NCBI RefSeq assembly: GCF_039539485.1
Contig: NZ_BAABDF010000007.1
Span: 868,001 to 932,000, forward strand
Origin: Celeribacter arenosi
GTDB taxonomy: Bacteria > Pseudomonadota > Alphaproteobacteria > Rhodobacterales > Rhodobacteraceae
Direction: 5' to 3'
DNA length: 64,000 nucleotides
Shown piece after piece: positions 35,461 through 44,051 of the stretch; position 1 is the stretch's first letter; the number at the start of each line of letters is the position of its first letter. The notes under the pieces were generated by a model. It made no database searches, had not been told where the DNA came from, and saw only the letters and a program-made list of their open reading frames with translations. Both the position numbers and the translations under genes were made by a program.

Positions 35461-36081
35461 TTAGTTTGTCAGGACGAGTTTGGCACTGAGGGCGGCAAGC
35501 AGTCCCCCGAATACCCTGTCGATGATGCTTTTCAAGTTCAAGTAGCCACGTCGCGTCCGCTCGAACGAGAAAATCCGCGCGACAATGACGTTCCAGCCGC
35601 AATCATTGACGAAAACGATCCCAAGTACCGCCGCATAACCCCACAATGGAATGTTCGCAGGCAGAAAGGTCAGGAAGATCGTGCCGAAAAAGATCGCAGG
35701 TTTCGGATTGGAGAGCTGGGTCAATGTCCCCAACCAGATCAGGCCGATATCGGTGCGCGTTGCGGTTGCATCAGCCACCGTATTGTCGAGAGGTTCGGGC
35801 GCGTGTTTCCACAGCTTGTAGGCCAGATAGGCGAGATAGGCGGCACCAAAGAATTTGAGTGCGGTCAGAAGTTCCGGCGCTACTTTGAAGAGTGTGGCAA
35901 GGCCGAGAAGCGCGGCGAGCGCCCAGACACAAACACCAAGACCGATCCCGATGGCGAGAAACACACCCCGCCGCATGCCCTGATTGAGGGCCGTGCGCGC
36001 GGCGAGCAAAACGGCGGGCCCCGGCGACATCGCTGCCGCCAGATGCACGAAGTAGATCGCGAGGAGCGCCGTCAGTGTCAT
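35461..36081 (-). CDS. LysE/RhtB-family amino-acid exporter
   Basis: This 206-residue inner-membrane protein has about six membrane segments. The LysE-family start is FVHLAAAMSPGPAVLLAARTALNQGMRRGVF, and GAAYLAYLAYKLWKHAP lies in the middle. Members export amino acids or their derivatives such as homoserine lactone. It lies four bases after fabI. The substrate cannot be predicted. Confidence 0.9.
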   Translation of the reverse strand: MTLTALLAIYFVHLAAAMSPGPAVLLAARTALNQGMRRGVFLAIGIGLGVCVWALAALLGLATLFKVAPELLTALKFFGAAYLAYLAYKLWKHAPEPLDNTVADATATRTDIGLIWLGTLTQLSNPKPAIFFGTIFLTFLPANIPLWGYAAVLGIVFVNDCGWNVIVARIFSFERTRRGYLNLKSIIDRVFGGLLAALSAKLVLTN

Positions 36082-36085
36082 TCGG

Positions 36086-36889
36086 TCAGGCTTTGGTCAT
36101 GTCGGGCGCATCAATCGCCTTCATTCCAACCACGTGATAGCCGCTGTCGACATGCAACACCTCGCCCGTCACGCCGGATCCGAGGTCCGACAGAAGGTAG
36201 AGCGCGGATTTGCCCACATCTTCGATGGTCACGGTGCGCCGCAGCGGGGCGTTGTATTCGTTCCATTTCAGGATGTAGCGGAAATCGCCAATACCGGAGG
36301 CCGCGAGCGTCTTGATCGGGCCGGCCGAAATCGCGTTACAACGGATGCCGTCCTTGCCCACGTCTTCTGCGATATAGCGCACCGAGGATTCCAGCGCGGC
36401 CTTGCATAGCCCCTGAACGTGATAGTTGGGCATGACCTTCTCGGCGCCGTAATAGGTCAGCGTGAGGAGCGATCCACCATCGGGCATCATACCCACCGCG
36501 CGTTGGCAGGCGGCAGTAAAGGAGTAGACGGAGATATCCATCGACATTTTGAAGTTGGCACGGCTGGTGTCGACGTAGCGACCGCGCAATTCGTTTTTGT
36601 CCGAGAACCCGATCGCGTGGACGACGAAGTCGAGTTTGCCCCACTTCTTTTCGATCTCGGCAAAGAGGGCATCCATGCTTTCCTCGGAAGACACGTCGCA
36701 TTCGACCATGAAATCGGAACCGAGCTGCTGGGCCAGCGGCGTCACACGTTTGAGGAGCTGTTCGCCCTGATAGGAAAAGCAAAGCTCGGCACCTTCGGCG
36801 GCGACTGCCTTGGCAATGCCCCACGCGATGGATTTGTCATTGGCGAGCCCCATGATCAGCCCGCGTTTTCCGTCCATAAGTCCCGTCAT
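36086..36889 (-). CDS. fabI: enoyl-[acyl-carrier-protein] reductase (NADH)
   Basis: This enzyme performs the last reduction of each fatty-acid elongation cycle. The 267-residue protein has the FabI cofactor segment GLANDKSIAWGIAK, VVHAIGFSDKNEL, and the active-site Tyr and Lys spaced as YYGAEKVMPNYHVQGLCKAA. RTVTIEDVGKSALYLLSDLGSGVTGE ends the domain. ATG 36889 follows GAGGAAG at good spacing; the GTG four codons upstream is inside that ribosome site. It is divergent from pdxH. Confidence 0.95.
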   Translation of the reverse strand: MTGLMDGKRGLIMGLANDKSIAWGIAKAVAAEGAELCFSYQGEQLLKRVTPLAQQLGSDFMVECDVSSEESMDALFAEIEKKWGKLDFVVHAIGFSDKNELRGRYVDTSRANFKMSMDISVYSFTAACQRAVGMMPDGGSLLTLTYYGAEKVMPNYHVQGLCKAALESSVRYIAEDVGKDGIRCNAISAGPIKTLAASGIGDFRYILKWNEYNAPLRRTVTIEDVGKSALYLLSDLGSGVTGEVLHVDSGYHVVGMKAIDAPDMTKA

Positions 36890-37105
36890 ATGCTTCCTCA
36901 CACCACAGCATCTTGTAATTGATTAGGCTTTAGGCGTTTTGCCAAGACCCCGCAAGGTTTCAGCTTGCGCGTGTAAGATTTGCATTACGTAACGTCACCT
37001 TGGCGCGGCGCCATTGCTTGTCCCAAGGTCGGTTGCAGGATAATTCTGTGCCGACAGATCGCGCGGCGTGACAGCGCGACATCGAAAACAAACGGAGTGG
37101 CGGTG

Positions 37106-37711
37106 ATGGTTCAACTTCAGGGAATATTCGCAGGCGACGACCCGTTTGCGATCGCCAAGCGGTGGCTGTCAGAGGCAGAGGCCACAGAGGTCAACGACCC
37201 AAACGCTATCGCCCTGGCCACTGTGGATAGTGCGGGCATGCCGAATGTCAGAATGGTGCTCCTCAAAGAAATCGCCACTGATGCCTTCGTCTTTTTTACC
37301 AACTACGAGAGCGCAAAGGGCGTCGAAATTGACGCAAGCGGTCGGGCCGCATTTGTGCTACACTGGAAGAGTTTACAGCGGCAAATTAGGGTGAGAGGTG
37401 AAGTAACGCGCGAAACACCGGAGGCCTCGGACAGTTATTATCAGTCACGGGCACTGGGGAGTCGCATCGGCGCATGGGCGAGCCATCAGTCTCGGCCCCT
37501 GTCGTCAAAAGCCGCTCTGATGGAAGCCGTGGCCAAGGAGGGGGTGCGCCACGGATTGCGACCGGAGCGCCCACCATATTGGGGCGGGTATCGCATTGCG
37601 CCGGTCGAGGTCGAATTCTGGGCCGCGGGCGATTTTCGGCTACACGATCGTTTTAGATGGACCCGTACATCAGCTTCAAATTCATGGGAAGTTGTTCGAC
37701 TAAATCCGTAA
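37106..37711 (+). CDS. pdxH: pyridoxamine 5'-phosphate oxidase
   Basis: This FMN enzyme oxidises pyridoxine or pyridoxamine 5'-phosphate to pyridoxal phosphate. The 201-residue protein shows NAIALATVDSAGMPNVRMVLLKE, FVFFTNYESAKGVEI, LHWKSLQRQIRVRGEV and the C-terminal RFRWTR and WEVVRLNP, all conserved. The ATG at 37106 has GGAG eight bases upstream and begins the usual protein; a longer reading adds 42 unsupported residues. It is divergent from fabI with a 216-base gap. Confidence 0.95.
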   Translation: MVQLQGIFAGDDPFAIAKRWLSEAEATEVNDPNAIALATVDSAGMPNVRMVLLKEIATDAFVFFTNYESAKGVEIDASGRAAFVLHWKSLQRQIRVRGEVTRETPEASDSYYQSRALGSRIGAWASHQSRPLSSKAALMEAVAKEGVRHGLRPERPPYWGGYRIAPVEVEFWAAGDFRLHDRFRWTRTSASNSWEVVRLNP

Positions 37712-37815
37712 CCAGTTAACTTTTTTTCGATGTCCCCTACGTAACCTGATTAAAAAGATAGGCGAGTGTCTCTTGCACCTTGCACGCGTTTGTCACAGGT
37801 TTGTCAGTGGGATGA

Positions 37816-37858
37816 GGGGCGCATGCCCCATAAAAGTAAAATAAGAGCGCATGCGCTC
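37816..37858 (+). promoter_or_regulatory. tandem hairpins in the cold-shock 5' leader
   Basis: GGGGC-GCAT-GCCCC (37816-37829) and GAGCG-CATG-CGCTC (37845-37858, a perfect 14-bp palindrome) stand 15 bases apart, directly before the cold-shock gene. The second ends 16 bases before the ATG, next to the ribosome site. They may form a temperature-sensitive 5' untranslated structure, as known for other cold-shock messages. Confidence 0.45.
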
Positions 37859-37874
37859 GTTCGAGACTGGAATT

Positions 37875-38432
37875 ATGGGCGAAGACAACAGCCGAAATTT
37901 GATTTCGGGTCATGTGAAATGGTTTGACCCGACCCGTGGTTTTGGATTCGTGGTTGCCGAAGACGGCGGCCCCGATATCCTTTTGCACGCAAACGTACTG
38001 CGCAACTTCGGGCAAAGCTCGATTGCGGACGGCTCTGCTGTGACAGTTTCTGTCCAGCATACCGATCGCGGCGTGCAGGCACTTGAAGTTCATGAGGTCG
38101 TACCTCCGGAAGGGGACGGGCGCGCAGCGCTTGAAGACCTCGATTTTCCGGACACCGATCACTCGGACCTTCCATTGGAACCTGCACGGGTGAAATGGTT
38201 CGACAAAGGCAAAGGCTTTGGTTTTGCCAATGTGTTCGCGCGCCCCGAAGACGTGTTCATTCACGTCGAGGTGCTGCGTCGATCCGGTCTGGCCGATCTG
38301 CAACCCGGCGAGGCTATCGGGCTTCGCGTGATCGACGGGCGCCGTGGTCGCATGGCCGCGCTGATCACGTCGTGGGATAGTGCGCTTCGGGGCGAAAACG
38401 AACCGAGTGAAGCTAGCGAAGATGTTGACTAG
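37875..38432 (+). CDS. cold-shock protein with two CSD domains
   Basis: This 185-residue protein has two cold-shock domains. The first, at about residues 8-70 (GHVKWFDPTRGFGFV, then DILLHANVLRNFG), and the second, at about 98-165 (ARVKWFDKGKGFGFANV, then DVFIHVEVLRRSGL), both carry RNP-type aromatic motifs. It binds single-stranded RNA or DNA and probably melts structure in messages. Double-domain forms are typical of alphaproteobacteria. ATG 37875 is preferred since the earlier in-frame ATG at 37851 lies inside a hairpin. Confidence 0.92.
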   Translation: MGEDNSRNLISGHVKWFDPTRGFGFVVAEDGGPDILLHANVLRNFGQSSIADGSAVTVSVQHTDRGVQALEVHEVVPPEGDGRAALEDLDFPDTDHSDLPLEPARVKWFDKGKGFGFANVFARPEDVFIHVEVLRRSGLADLQPGEAIGLRVIDGRRGRMAALITSWDSALRGENEPSEASEDVD

Positions 38433-38901
38433 GCACGCCTTAACCGCCGCGGCTCTTTGTTTTTTAGGGACTGCGGCTGTTGGTCAGTCTGTCTGTGACC
38501 CCTCGGAGGTCATCGTCACCTCGGGGGCCACACAGGTGCGCTTTTCTGTCGAGATCGCGGACGACGCCTCCGAGCGCAGTCTGGGGCTGATGCACCGTGA
38601 AACCCTACCGCGCTCGTCGGGCATGCTCTTTATATATGATGAGCTGCGCCCCGTTTCTTTCTGGATGCAGAACACACTGATTCCTCTCGACATCATTTTT
38701 GTCGACGAGAAGGGAATCGTTGTGCGCGTTCACGAAAACGCCGTGCCATTGGATCGCACGCAGATCCCGTCAGGGGCGCCGGTGCGCGCGGTTTTGGAGG
38801 TAAATGGGGGCCTGTCGGCCGCCTTGGGCATTCAGAAAGGCGCGACGTTGCGGCACCCTGCCTTTGGTTTTGACGCAGAAGACGCATGTTTGGCGCAATA
38901 G
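38422..38901 (+). CDS. exported DUF192 protein
   Basis: This 159-residue protein has a signal peptide (LTRHALTAAALCFLGTAAVG) and a DUF192 domain: VEIADDASERSLGLMHRETLPRSSGMLFIYDE, then PVSFWMQNTLIPLDIIFVDEKGIVVRVHENA. The family's function is unknown; it is periplasmic here. It overlaps the cold-shock gene by 11 bases from the ATG at 38422; a GTG at 38407 would add five residues. The cold-shock and DUF192 pair is conserved in related genomes (from memory). Confidence 0.88.
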   Translation: MLTRHALTAAALCFLGTAAVGQSVCDPSEVIVTSGATQVRFSVEIADDASERSLGLMHRETLPRSSGMLFIYDELRPVSFWMQNTLIPLDIIFVDEKGIVVRVHENAVPLDRTQIPSGAPVRAVLEVNGGLSAALGIQKGATLRHPAFGFDAEDACLAQ

Positions 38902-38944
38902 GACTTTTCAACGCCGTTTCTTCGATGTAGGAGAGGCGCACGGT

Positions 38945-39021
38945 CGGGGCGTAGCGCAGCCTGGTAGCGCATCTGTTTTGGGAACAGAGGGCCGGGAGTT
39001 CGAATCTCTCCGCCCCGACCA
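38945..39021 (+). tRNA. tRNA-Pro (anticodon TGG)
   Basis: CGGGGCG pairs with CGCCCCG to form the acceptor stem, and CCA is encoded at the 3' end (77 bases). The anticodon stem TCTGT/ACAGA encloses TTTGGGA with TGG at 38979-38981. The T-loop GTTCGAATC is intact. No integrase is adjacent. Confidence 0.96.
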
Positions 39022-39211
39022 CTTTTCACCACATATCAAAATCGCATCGCACCTCTGGTCACAGGGGTGTTTCGATGGCGGCTTCGATTCGTGAAACGGG
39101 CGAATCAACCATGAGTTGCTTTCATTTTGGGAAATATCGCTAAAATTGTTTGAAACACCTTGGTTTCTAGGTGTTTTGGCACGCTTTTGGCACCATCTGC
39201 CGAAAATACCC

Positions 39212-39225
39212 CACTACATGTAGTG
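39212..39225. promoter_or_regulatory. NrdR-box-like palindrome 1, upstream of nrdJ
   Basis: CACTACATGTAGTG is a perfect 14-bp palindrome, similar to the ACACTATATATAGTGT-like boxes bound by the ribonucleotide reductase repressor NrdR. It is 593 bases from the nrdJ start, much further than usual. Confidence 0.4.
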
Positions 39226-39491
39226 TGCGTCCAAATTGTGCACGCGGGTGTCTGGCGCGGTTTTTAGCCCTCAAATCCATTGAACCGATTTATCCACACA
39301 AGTGCAGGCGATTGATCAACGACCGTCGAGAAACCCATGGAAATCAATGCGATTTTCGAACGCGTGGGATCGCCCGAATCGCGGGGGTCTGTGGGTAATT
39401 TCGGTCAATGGATTTTTCGTTCGGATTATCGAAAATTGCCGTTGACCCAAGACAACCATACGCTGCACATTGTGTAGGCCGACGGACAGGC

Positions 39492-39506
39492 CACTACATA
39501 TAGTTG
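39492..39506. promoter_or_regulatory. NrdR-box-like palindrome 2, upstream of nrdJ
   Basis: CACTACATATAGTTG has the same ACTA and TAGT arms as the site at 39212. It lies 312 bases upstream of the nrdJ start. Confidence 0.4.
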
Positions 39507-39740
39507 CTTCGACGCGGTGAGGGACCAAGGCCGGAAATGGCCGATCCAGACCAAGACATACGTTCGCAAAAGCGGCCCCGAAGTCGCCAGAACGCATTGT
39601 CCCGCCAAACACCCTTTGGGTGACGACGGGGGATCGGACGACCGGTAGGCGACTGACATCAGGGGGTTAATGAGGGTGCCAGAGCAGGTGCTCTTGTGCT
39701 TTTGCCCCTGATGAAGCCGTCGGAACTCTCATCGTGCATC

Positions 39741-39756
39741 GACTATATATATGGTC
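39741..39756. promoter_or_regulatory. NrdR-box-like palindrome 3, nrdJ promoter-proximal
   Basis: GACTATATATATGGTC is a near-perfect 16-bp palindrome with an ATATAT core, 62-77 bases upstream of the nrdJ start. Of the three sites it is the best placed to act on the promoter. Confidence 0.55.
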
Positions 39757-39817
39757 CGCGCCGCGGCTGGGTCGACAACCAAGAGATCGCCAACAGGGCG
39801 CACAACGGGGCACGGAA

Positions 39818-42800
39818 ATGAAAATTGAACGCAAATTCACGACAGCTGGGAAAGACGCATACGCGGCGCTGGACTTCACGACGACGTCCTCGGAAATTCG
39901 AAATCCCGATGGGACCGTGGTGTTCAAACTCGACAATTGCGAAATTCCCGCGAAATGGAGCCAAGTTGCCTCCGACGTGATTGCGCAGAAATATTTCCGC
40001 AAAGCCGGTGTTCCCGCAGCTTTGAAAAAAGTCCGCGAAAAAGGCGTTCCCTCCTTCCTGTGGCGCTCTGTCCCCGACGAAGACAAACTCGCCAAACTGC
40101 CAGAGGCCGAACGCTACGGTGGCGAAACATCTGCCAAGCAGGTGTTTGATCGCCTCGCGGGTGCCTGGTGCTATTGGGGTTGGAAGGGAGGCTATTTCAC
40201 CTCCGAAGACGACGCCAAATCCTATTTCGACGAAATGCGTTTCATGCTGGCCGCACAAATGGCCGCACCCAACTCGCCACAGTGGTTCAACACCGGTCTG
40301 CATTGGGCTTATGGCATCGATGGTCCGGGTCAGGGGCACTTCTACGTCGACTACCAATCCGGCGAACTGACACGTTCGACGTCTGCCTACGAACACCCAC
40401 AGCCGCACGCCTGTTTTATCCAGTCGATCAAAGACGATCTGGTCAGCGACGGCGGCATCATGGACCTCTGGGTGCGTGAGGCGCGTCTGTTCAAATACGG
40501 CTCGGGCACCGGCACCAACTTTTCCTCCCTGCGTGCCGCCAACGAGCCGCTGTCAGGCGGGGGTAAATCCTCCGGCCTGATGGGCTTTTTGAAAATTGGC
40601 GACCGTGCAGCGGGTGCGATCAAATCGGGTGGCACCACGCGCCGTGCGGCGAAAATGGTGATCATCGATATGGACCACCCCGATGTTGAGGAATTCATCA
40701 ACTGGAAAGTGCTTGAAGAGCAAAAGGTGGCCTCGATCGTCGCCGGCTCCAAAATGCACGAGCGTCAGTTGAACGAAATTTTCACCGCGATCCGCCAGTG
40801 GGACGGCTCCGAAGAGGGGGCCTTTGACCCCAAAGAGAACCCCGCGCTCAAAGACGCCATCAAAGGCGCCAAGAAATGTGCGATCCCCGAAACCTATGTC
40901 AAACGCGTGCTCGACTATGCCAAGCAGGGTTACGACAGCATCGAATTCCCGACCTATGACACAGATTGGGATAGCGAAGCCTATGCATCGGTTTCCGGCC
41001 AGAACTCCAACAACTCCGTGCGCGTCACCGACTCCTTCCTGCAGGCCGTCAAAGACGACGCGCCGTGGGAGTTGATCCGCCGCACCGACGGTTCTGTGTC
41101 CAAAACCGTTTCCGCACGTGAATTGTGGGATCAGGTCGGCCACGCCGCATGGGCCTGTGCCGATCCGGGCATCCAGTTCCACGACACCATCAACGCATGG
41201 CACACATGCCCCGAGGACGGTCAGATCCGTGGCTCCAACCCGTGTTCGGAATACATGTTCCTTGACGACACGGCCTGTAACCTCGCGTCGATGAACCTGC
41301 TGACATTCCTCAAGGACGGCAGATTTGACGCAGAGAGCTACATGCACGCCACACGCCTGTGGACGCTGACGCTCGAAGTCTCCGTGATGATGGCGCAGTT
41401 CCCGTCCAAGGAAATCGCCCAACGTTCCTATGACTTCCGCACGCTCGGACTTGGCTATGCCAATATCGGCGGGCTGTTGATGAACATGGGCTTTGGCTAC
41501 GACAGCGACGAAGGCCGCGCGCTGGCCGGCACCCTCACAGCGATCATGACCGGCGTGTCCTATGCGACATCCGCGGAAATCGCCGGCGAGTTGGGTGCAT
41601 TCTCCCGCTTTGATGCCAACCGCGACTCCATGCTGCGGGTGATCCGCAATCACCGCACAGCTGCCTACGGCAAAACCACCGGCTATGAAGGTCTCGATGT
41701 GAAACCTGTCGCGCTGGATCATGGCAACTGCCCCGATGCGACATTGGTTGAACTGGCCAAATCGTCCTGGGACGAGGCGCTGGAGCTGGGTGAAAAGAAC
41801 GGCTACCGCAACGCTCAGGTTTCCGTGATTGCCCCGACCGGCACCATCGGTCTGGTCATGGATTGCGACACTACCGGCATCGAGCCTGACTTTGCTCTGG
41901 TCAAATTCAAAAAACTCGCAGGCGGTGGCTACTTTAAAATCATCAACCGCTCCGTGCCTGCAGCGCTCGAAAAGCTCGGCTACGGCTCTGCGCAGATCGA
42001 GGAAGTCGTCGCCTACGCAGTCGGTCACGGAAGCCTCGGAAATGCGCCCGGCATCAACCACACTGCGTTGATCGGCCATGGTTTCGGCCCCGCCCAGATC
42101 GAAAAGATCGAAGCGGCGCTGCCATCGGCCTTTGATATCCGCTTTGTCTTCAACCAGTGGACTTTGGGCGAAGAGTTCTGCACCGGCACGCTCGGCATTC
42201 CCGCAGAAAAGCTCAACGATCCATCGTTTGACCTGCTGCGCAGCCTCGGCTTTACCCGCAAGGACATCGAACTCGCCAATGATCACGTTTGTGGCACGAT
42301 GACCCTCGAAGGTGCGCCGCATCTCAAAGAAGAGCACTACAGCATCTTCGATTGCGCCAACGCTTGCGGTAAAAAGGGCAAACGCTACCTCTCCGTCGAC
42401 AGCCATATCAAAATGATGGCCGCGGCCCAATCGTTCATCTCCGGTGCGATCTCCAAGACGATCAACATGCCAAACGATGCAACGATCACCGATTGCCTCG
42501 ACGCCTACGAATTGTCCTGGTCGCTCGGTGTCAAAGCCAACGCGCTATACCGTGACGGGTCCAAACTGTCGCAGCCATTGGCAACCGCGCTGATCGAAGA
42601 CGACGACGAGGCCGAGGAAATCCTCGCCAACGGGTCCACCCACGAAAAAGCCGCCGTGCTTGCAGAGAAAATCATCGAGAAGGTGATCGTCAAAGAAGTC
42701 GCACGCGGCCGCGAAAAGCTGCCTCAGCGACGCAAGGGCTACACCCAAAAGGCCATCGTCGGCGGCCATAAGGTCTACCTGCGCACAGGCGAATACGAGG

Positions 42801-43507
42801 GTGGCTCGCTCGGTGAGATCTTCATCGACATGCACAAGGAAGGCGCGGGTTTCCGGGCGATGATGAACAACTTCGCCATCGCGGTCTCCGTGGGCCTGCA
42901 GTACGGCGTGCCGCTCGAAGAGTTCGTGGATGCCTTCACCTTCACCAAATTCGAGCCCTCGGGCATGGTGCAGGGCAACGACAGCATCAAGAATGCGACC
43001 TCGATCCTCGACTATATCTTCCGCGAACTGGCGGTCTCCTATCTCGACCGCACCGATCTCGCCCATATCAAACCCGAAGGCACCGCCTTTGACGATCTGG
43101 GCCGTGGGCATGATGAAGGTGTCGCCAACGTCCAGCGGCCGTCCGAGGCCGCATCGGCGAAATCCATCGAAGTGCTCAAACAGATCTCTTCGACGGGTTA
43201 CCTGCGCAAACGAATGCCCCAAGAGTTGGTCGTGCTGCAGGGTGGCAATATGGGGGCTACCGCGCTCGATGGCGCCATGGACCCCGAAGCCGTGCTGCAA
43301 ACGCTCGTGCCCGAGGTAAAGGCGAGCGCGACAACAACGAGCCAGACCGCGATGTCCACGGGCACCGTATCGATGGATGCGCGCGCCAAAGCGAAGATGC
43401 AGGGCTACGAAGGGGATCCCTGTGGCGAATGCGGCAACTACACGCTGGTGCGCAACGGCACCTGCATGAAGTGCAACACCTGTGGCGGCACATCGGGCTG
43501 CTCGTAA
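39818..43507 (+). CDS. nrdJ: adenosylcobalamin-dependent ribonucleotide reductase (class II)
   Basis: This single-chain enzyme reduces ribonucleotides to deoxyribonucleotides using vitamin B12 and needs no oxygen. The 1229-residue protein has the NrdJ N-terminal region, the nucleotide and finger-loop segments (PHACFIQSIKDDL, RGSNPCSEYMFLDDTACNLASMNL, VIAPTGTIG), and the long C-terminal part ending in a CGECGN and CMKCNTCGG zinc-ribbon-like tail with redox cysteines. ATG 39818 starts the conserved protein; an earlier start would overlap the promoter-proximal NrdR-like box. Confidence 0.96.
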   Translation: MKIERKFTTAGKDAYAALDFTTTSSEIRNPDGTVVFKLDNCEIPAKWSQVASDVIAQKYFRKAGVPAALKKVREKGVPSFLWRSVPDEDKLAKLPEAERYGGETSAKQVFDRLAGAWCYWGWKGGYFTSEDDAKSYFDEMRFMLAAQMAAPNSPQWFNTGLHWAYGIDGPGQGHFYVDYQSGELTRSTSAYEHPQPHACFIQSIKDDLVSDGGIMDLWVREARLFKYGSGTGTNFSSLRAANEPLSGGGKSSGLMGFLKIGDRAAGAIKSGGTTRRAAKMVIIDMDHPDVEEFINWKVLEEQKVASIVAGSKMHERQLNEIFTAIRQWDGSEEGAFDPKENPALKDAIKGAKKCAIPETYVKRVLDYAKQGYDSIEFPTYDTDWDSEAYASVSGQNSNNSVRVTDSFLQAVKDDAPWELIRRTDGSVSKTVSARELWDQVGHAAWACADPGIQFHDTINAWHTCPEDGQIRGSNPCSEYMFLDDTACNLASMNLLTFLKDGRFDAESYMHATRLWTLTLEVSVMMAQFPSKEIAQRSYDFRTLGLGYANIGGLLMNMGFGYDSDEGRALAGTLTAIMTGVSYATSAEIAGELGAFSRFDANRDSMLRVIRNHRTAAYGKTTGYEGLDVKPVALDHGNCPDATLVELAKSSWDEALELGEKNGYRNAQVSVIAPTGTIGLVMDCDTTGIEPDFALVKFKKLAGGGYFKIINRSVPAALEKLGYGSAQIEEVVAYAVGHGSLGNAPGINHTALIGHGFGPAQIEKIEAALPSAFDIRFVFNQWTLGEEFCTGTLGIPAEKLNDPSFDLLRSLGFTRKDIELANDHVCGTMTLEGAPHLKEEHYSIFDCANACGKKGKRYLSVDSHIKMMAAAQSFISGAISKTINMPNDATITDCLDAYELSWSLGVKANALYRDGSKLSQPLATALIEDDDEAEEILANGSTHEKAAVLAEKIIEKVIVKEVARGREKLPQRRKGYTQKAIVGGHKVYLRTGEYEGGSLGEIFIDMHKEGAGFRAMMNNFAIAVSVGLQYGVPLEEFVDAFTFTKFEPSGMVQGNDSIKNATSILDYIFRELAVSYLDRTDLAHIKPEGTAFDDLGRGHDEGVANVQRPSEAASAKSIEVLKQISSTGYLRKRMPQELVVLQGGNMGATALDGAMDPEAVLQTLVPEVKASATTTSQTAMSTGTVSMDARAKAKMQGYEGDPCGECGNYTLVRNGTCMKCNTCGGTSGCS

Positions 43508-43521
43508 CAGACACGAAATCT

Positions 43522-43550
43522 GTCCCGCCATTCCTCACATTTGGCGGGAC
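43522..43550 (+). terminator. hairpin directly after nrdJ
   Basis: GTCCCGCCA pairs with TGGCGGGAC around an 11-base loop, 14 bases after the nrdJ stop. There is no T-run, so it may act as an RNA 3' stabiliser or weak terminator, with the stronger terminator following. Confidence 0.5.
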
Positions 43551-43701
43551 GGGGTGGGGGCCTCTCCTTCGACCCGAGGGGCTCTTGTGAGGGTTCGAAA
43601 GAACACCTTTCCGGGGCGGGTGCGCTCGTCCTAGACGCGGATCAGGCCGCAGGCAAAATAACTTACCGGGCGGTATCAAATATGAGCCTGATCAGCGAAA
43701 C

Positions 43702-43728
43702 TGGGCCCCTTCGGGGGCCCATTTTTTT
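43702..43728 (+). terminator. strong rho-independent terminator downstream of nrdJ
   Basis: TGGGCCCC-TTCG-GGGGCCCA is a perfect eight-pair stem with a UUCG loop, followed by seven T. It is 195 bases beyond the nrdJ stop. Confidence 0.93.
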
Positions 43729-43771
43729 GTGCGTCAATCCACAATGCATTTCGGCGCTCGTTACCACATTT

Positions 43772-43780
43772 CCGACACAA
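43772..43780 (+). promoter_or_regulatory. CCGACACAA motif upstream of VPLPA-CTERM gene 1
   Basis: This 9-base motif is identical to copies upstream of the regulator (45595) and, inverted, of the second VPLPA-CTERM gene (46311). It is 272 bases before the 44052 start, which is far for a promoter operator, so its role here is less certain. Confidence 0.35.
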
Positions 43781-44051
43781 TATTCCTGTTTTAGCGGCGC
43801 GATTCGCACGTCTCCCGCCGCGAGAAGTGTCTGGGCGCGCAACCAAAAGTTGAAGAATGCCGGGGTTTTGGGAAACAAAGCGCTCAAAAAATGCAGTTTG
43901 TGTCCCTGTTTTGCGTCTACAAACTTTCGTTTGCGGTAACAGAGCGAATTCGAGCCAAATATGTCAAAAATGTGTTAACGTCGGGTCACGCTGGCCGAAA
44001 CACGAGAGGTATGCTCGCTTGCTGCGCCGGTTTGAGTGTTGGGAGTATAGT

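Larger units (their letters stand above)
39022..39817. other. 796-base gene-free leader between tRNA-Pro and nrdJ
   Basis: No credible protein is seen. An imperfect hairpin AAACACCT/AGGTGTTT (39153-39160 and 39169-39176) and the repeated TTTTGGCAC (39174, 39186) lie near the tRNA. Three related ACTA(C/T)ATRTAGT-like palindromes run through the region (see 39212, 39492, 39741). Much of it could be the nrdJ promoter and leader; a decayed element behind the tRNA is also possible. Confidence 0.5.
43508..44051. other. 544-base intergenic region with terminators and regulatory sequence
   Basis: After nrdJ come two hairpins (43522-43550, 43702-43728). The right part, from about 43760, is the upstream region of the VPLPA-CTERM gene and carries one CCGACACAA motif. 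No protein gene is supported. Confidence 0.55.

Noticed and set aside
39171..39398. A possible integrase remnant behind tRNA-Pro
   Set aside because: The 75-codon frame lacks any tyrosine-recombinase residues and has no ATG start; only the hairpin and repeats remain suggestive.
40553..42430. A 625-codon minus-strand open frame inside nrdJ
   Set aside because: It lies fully within the conserved class II ribonucleotide reductase on the other strand; the length results from codon bias.
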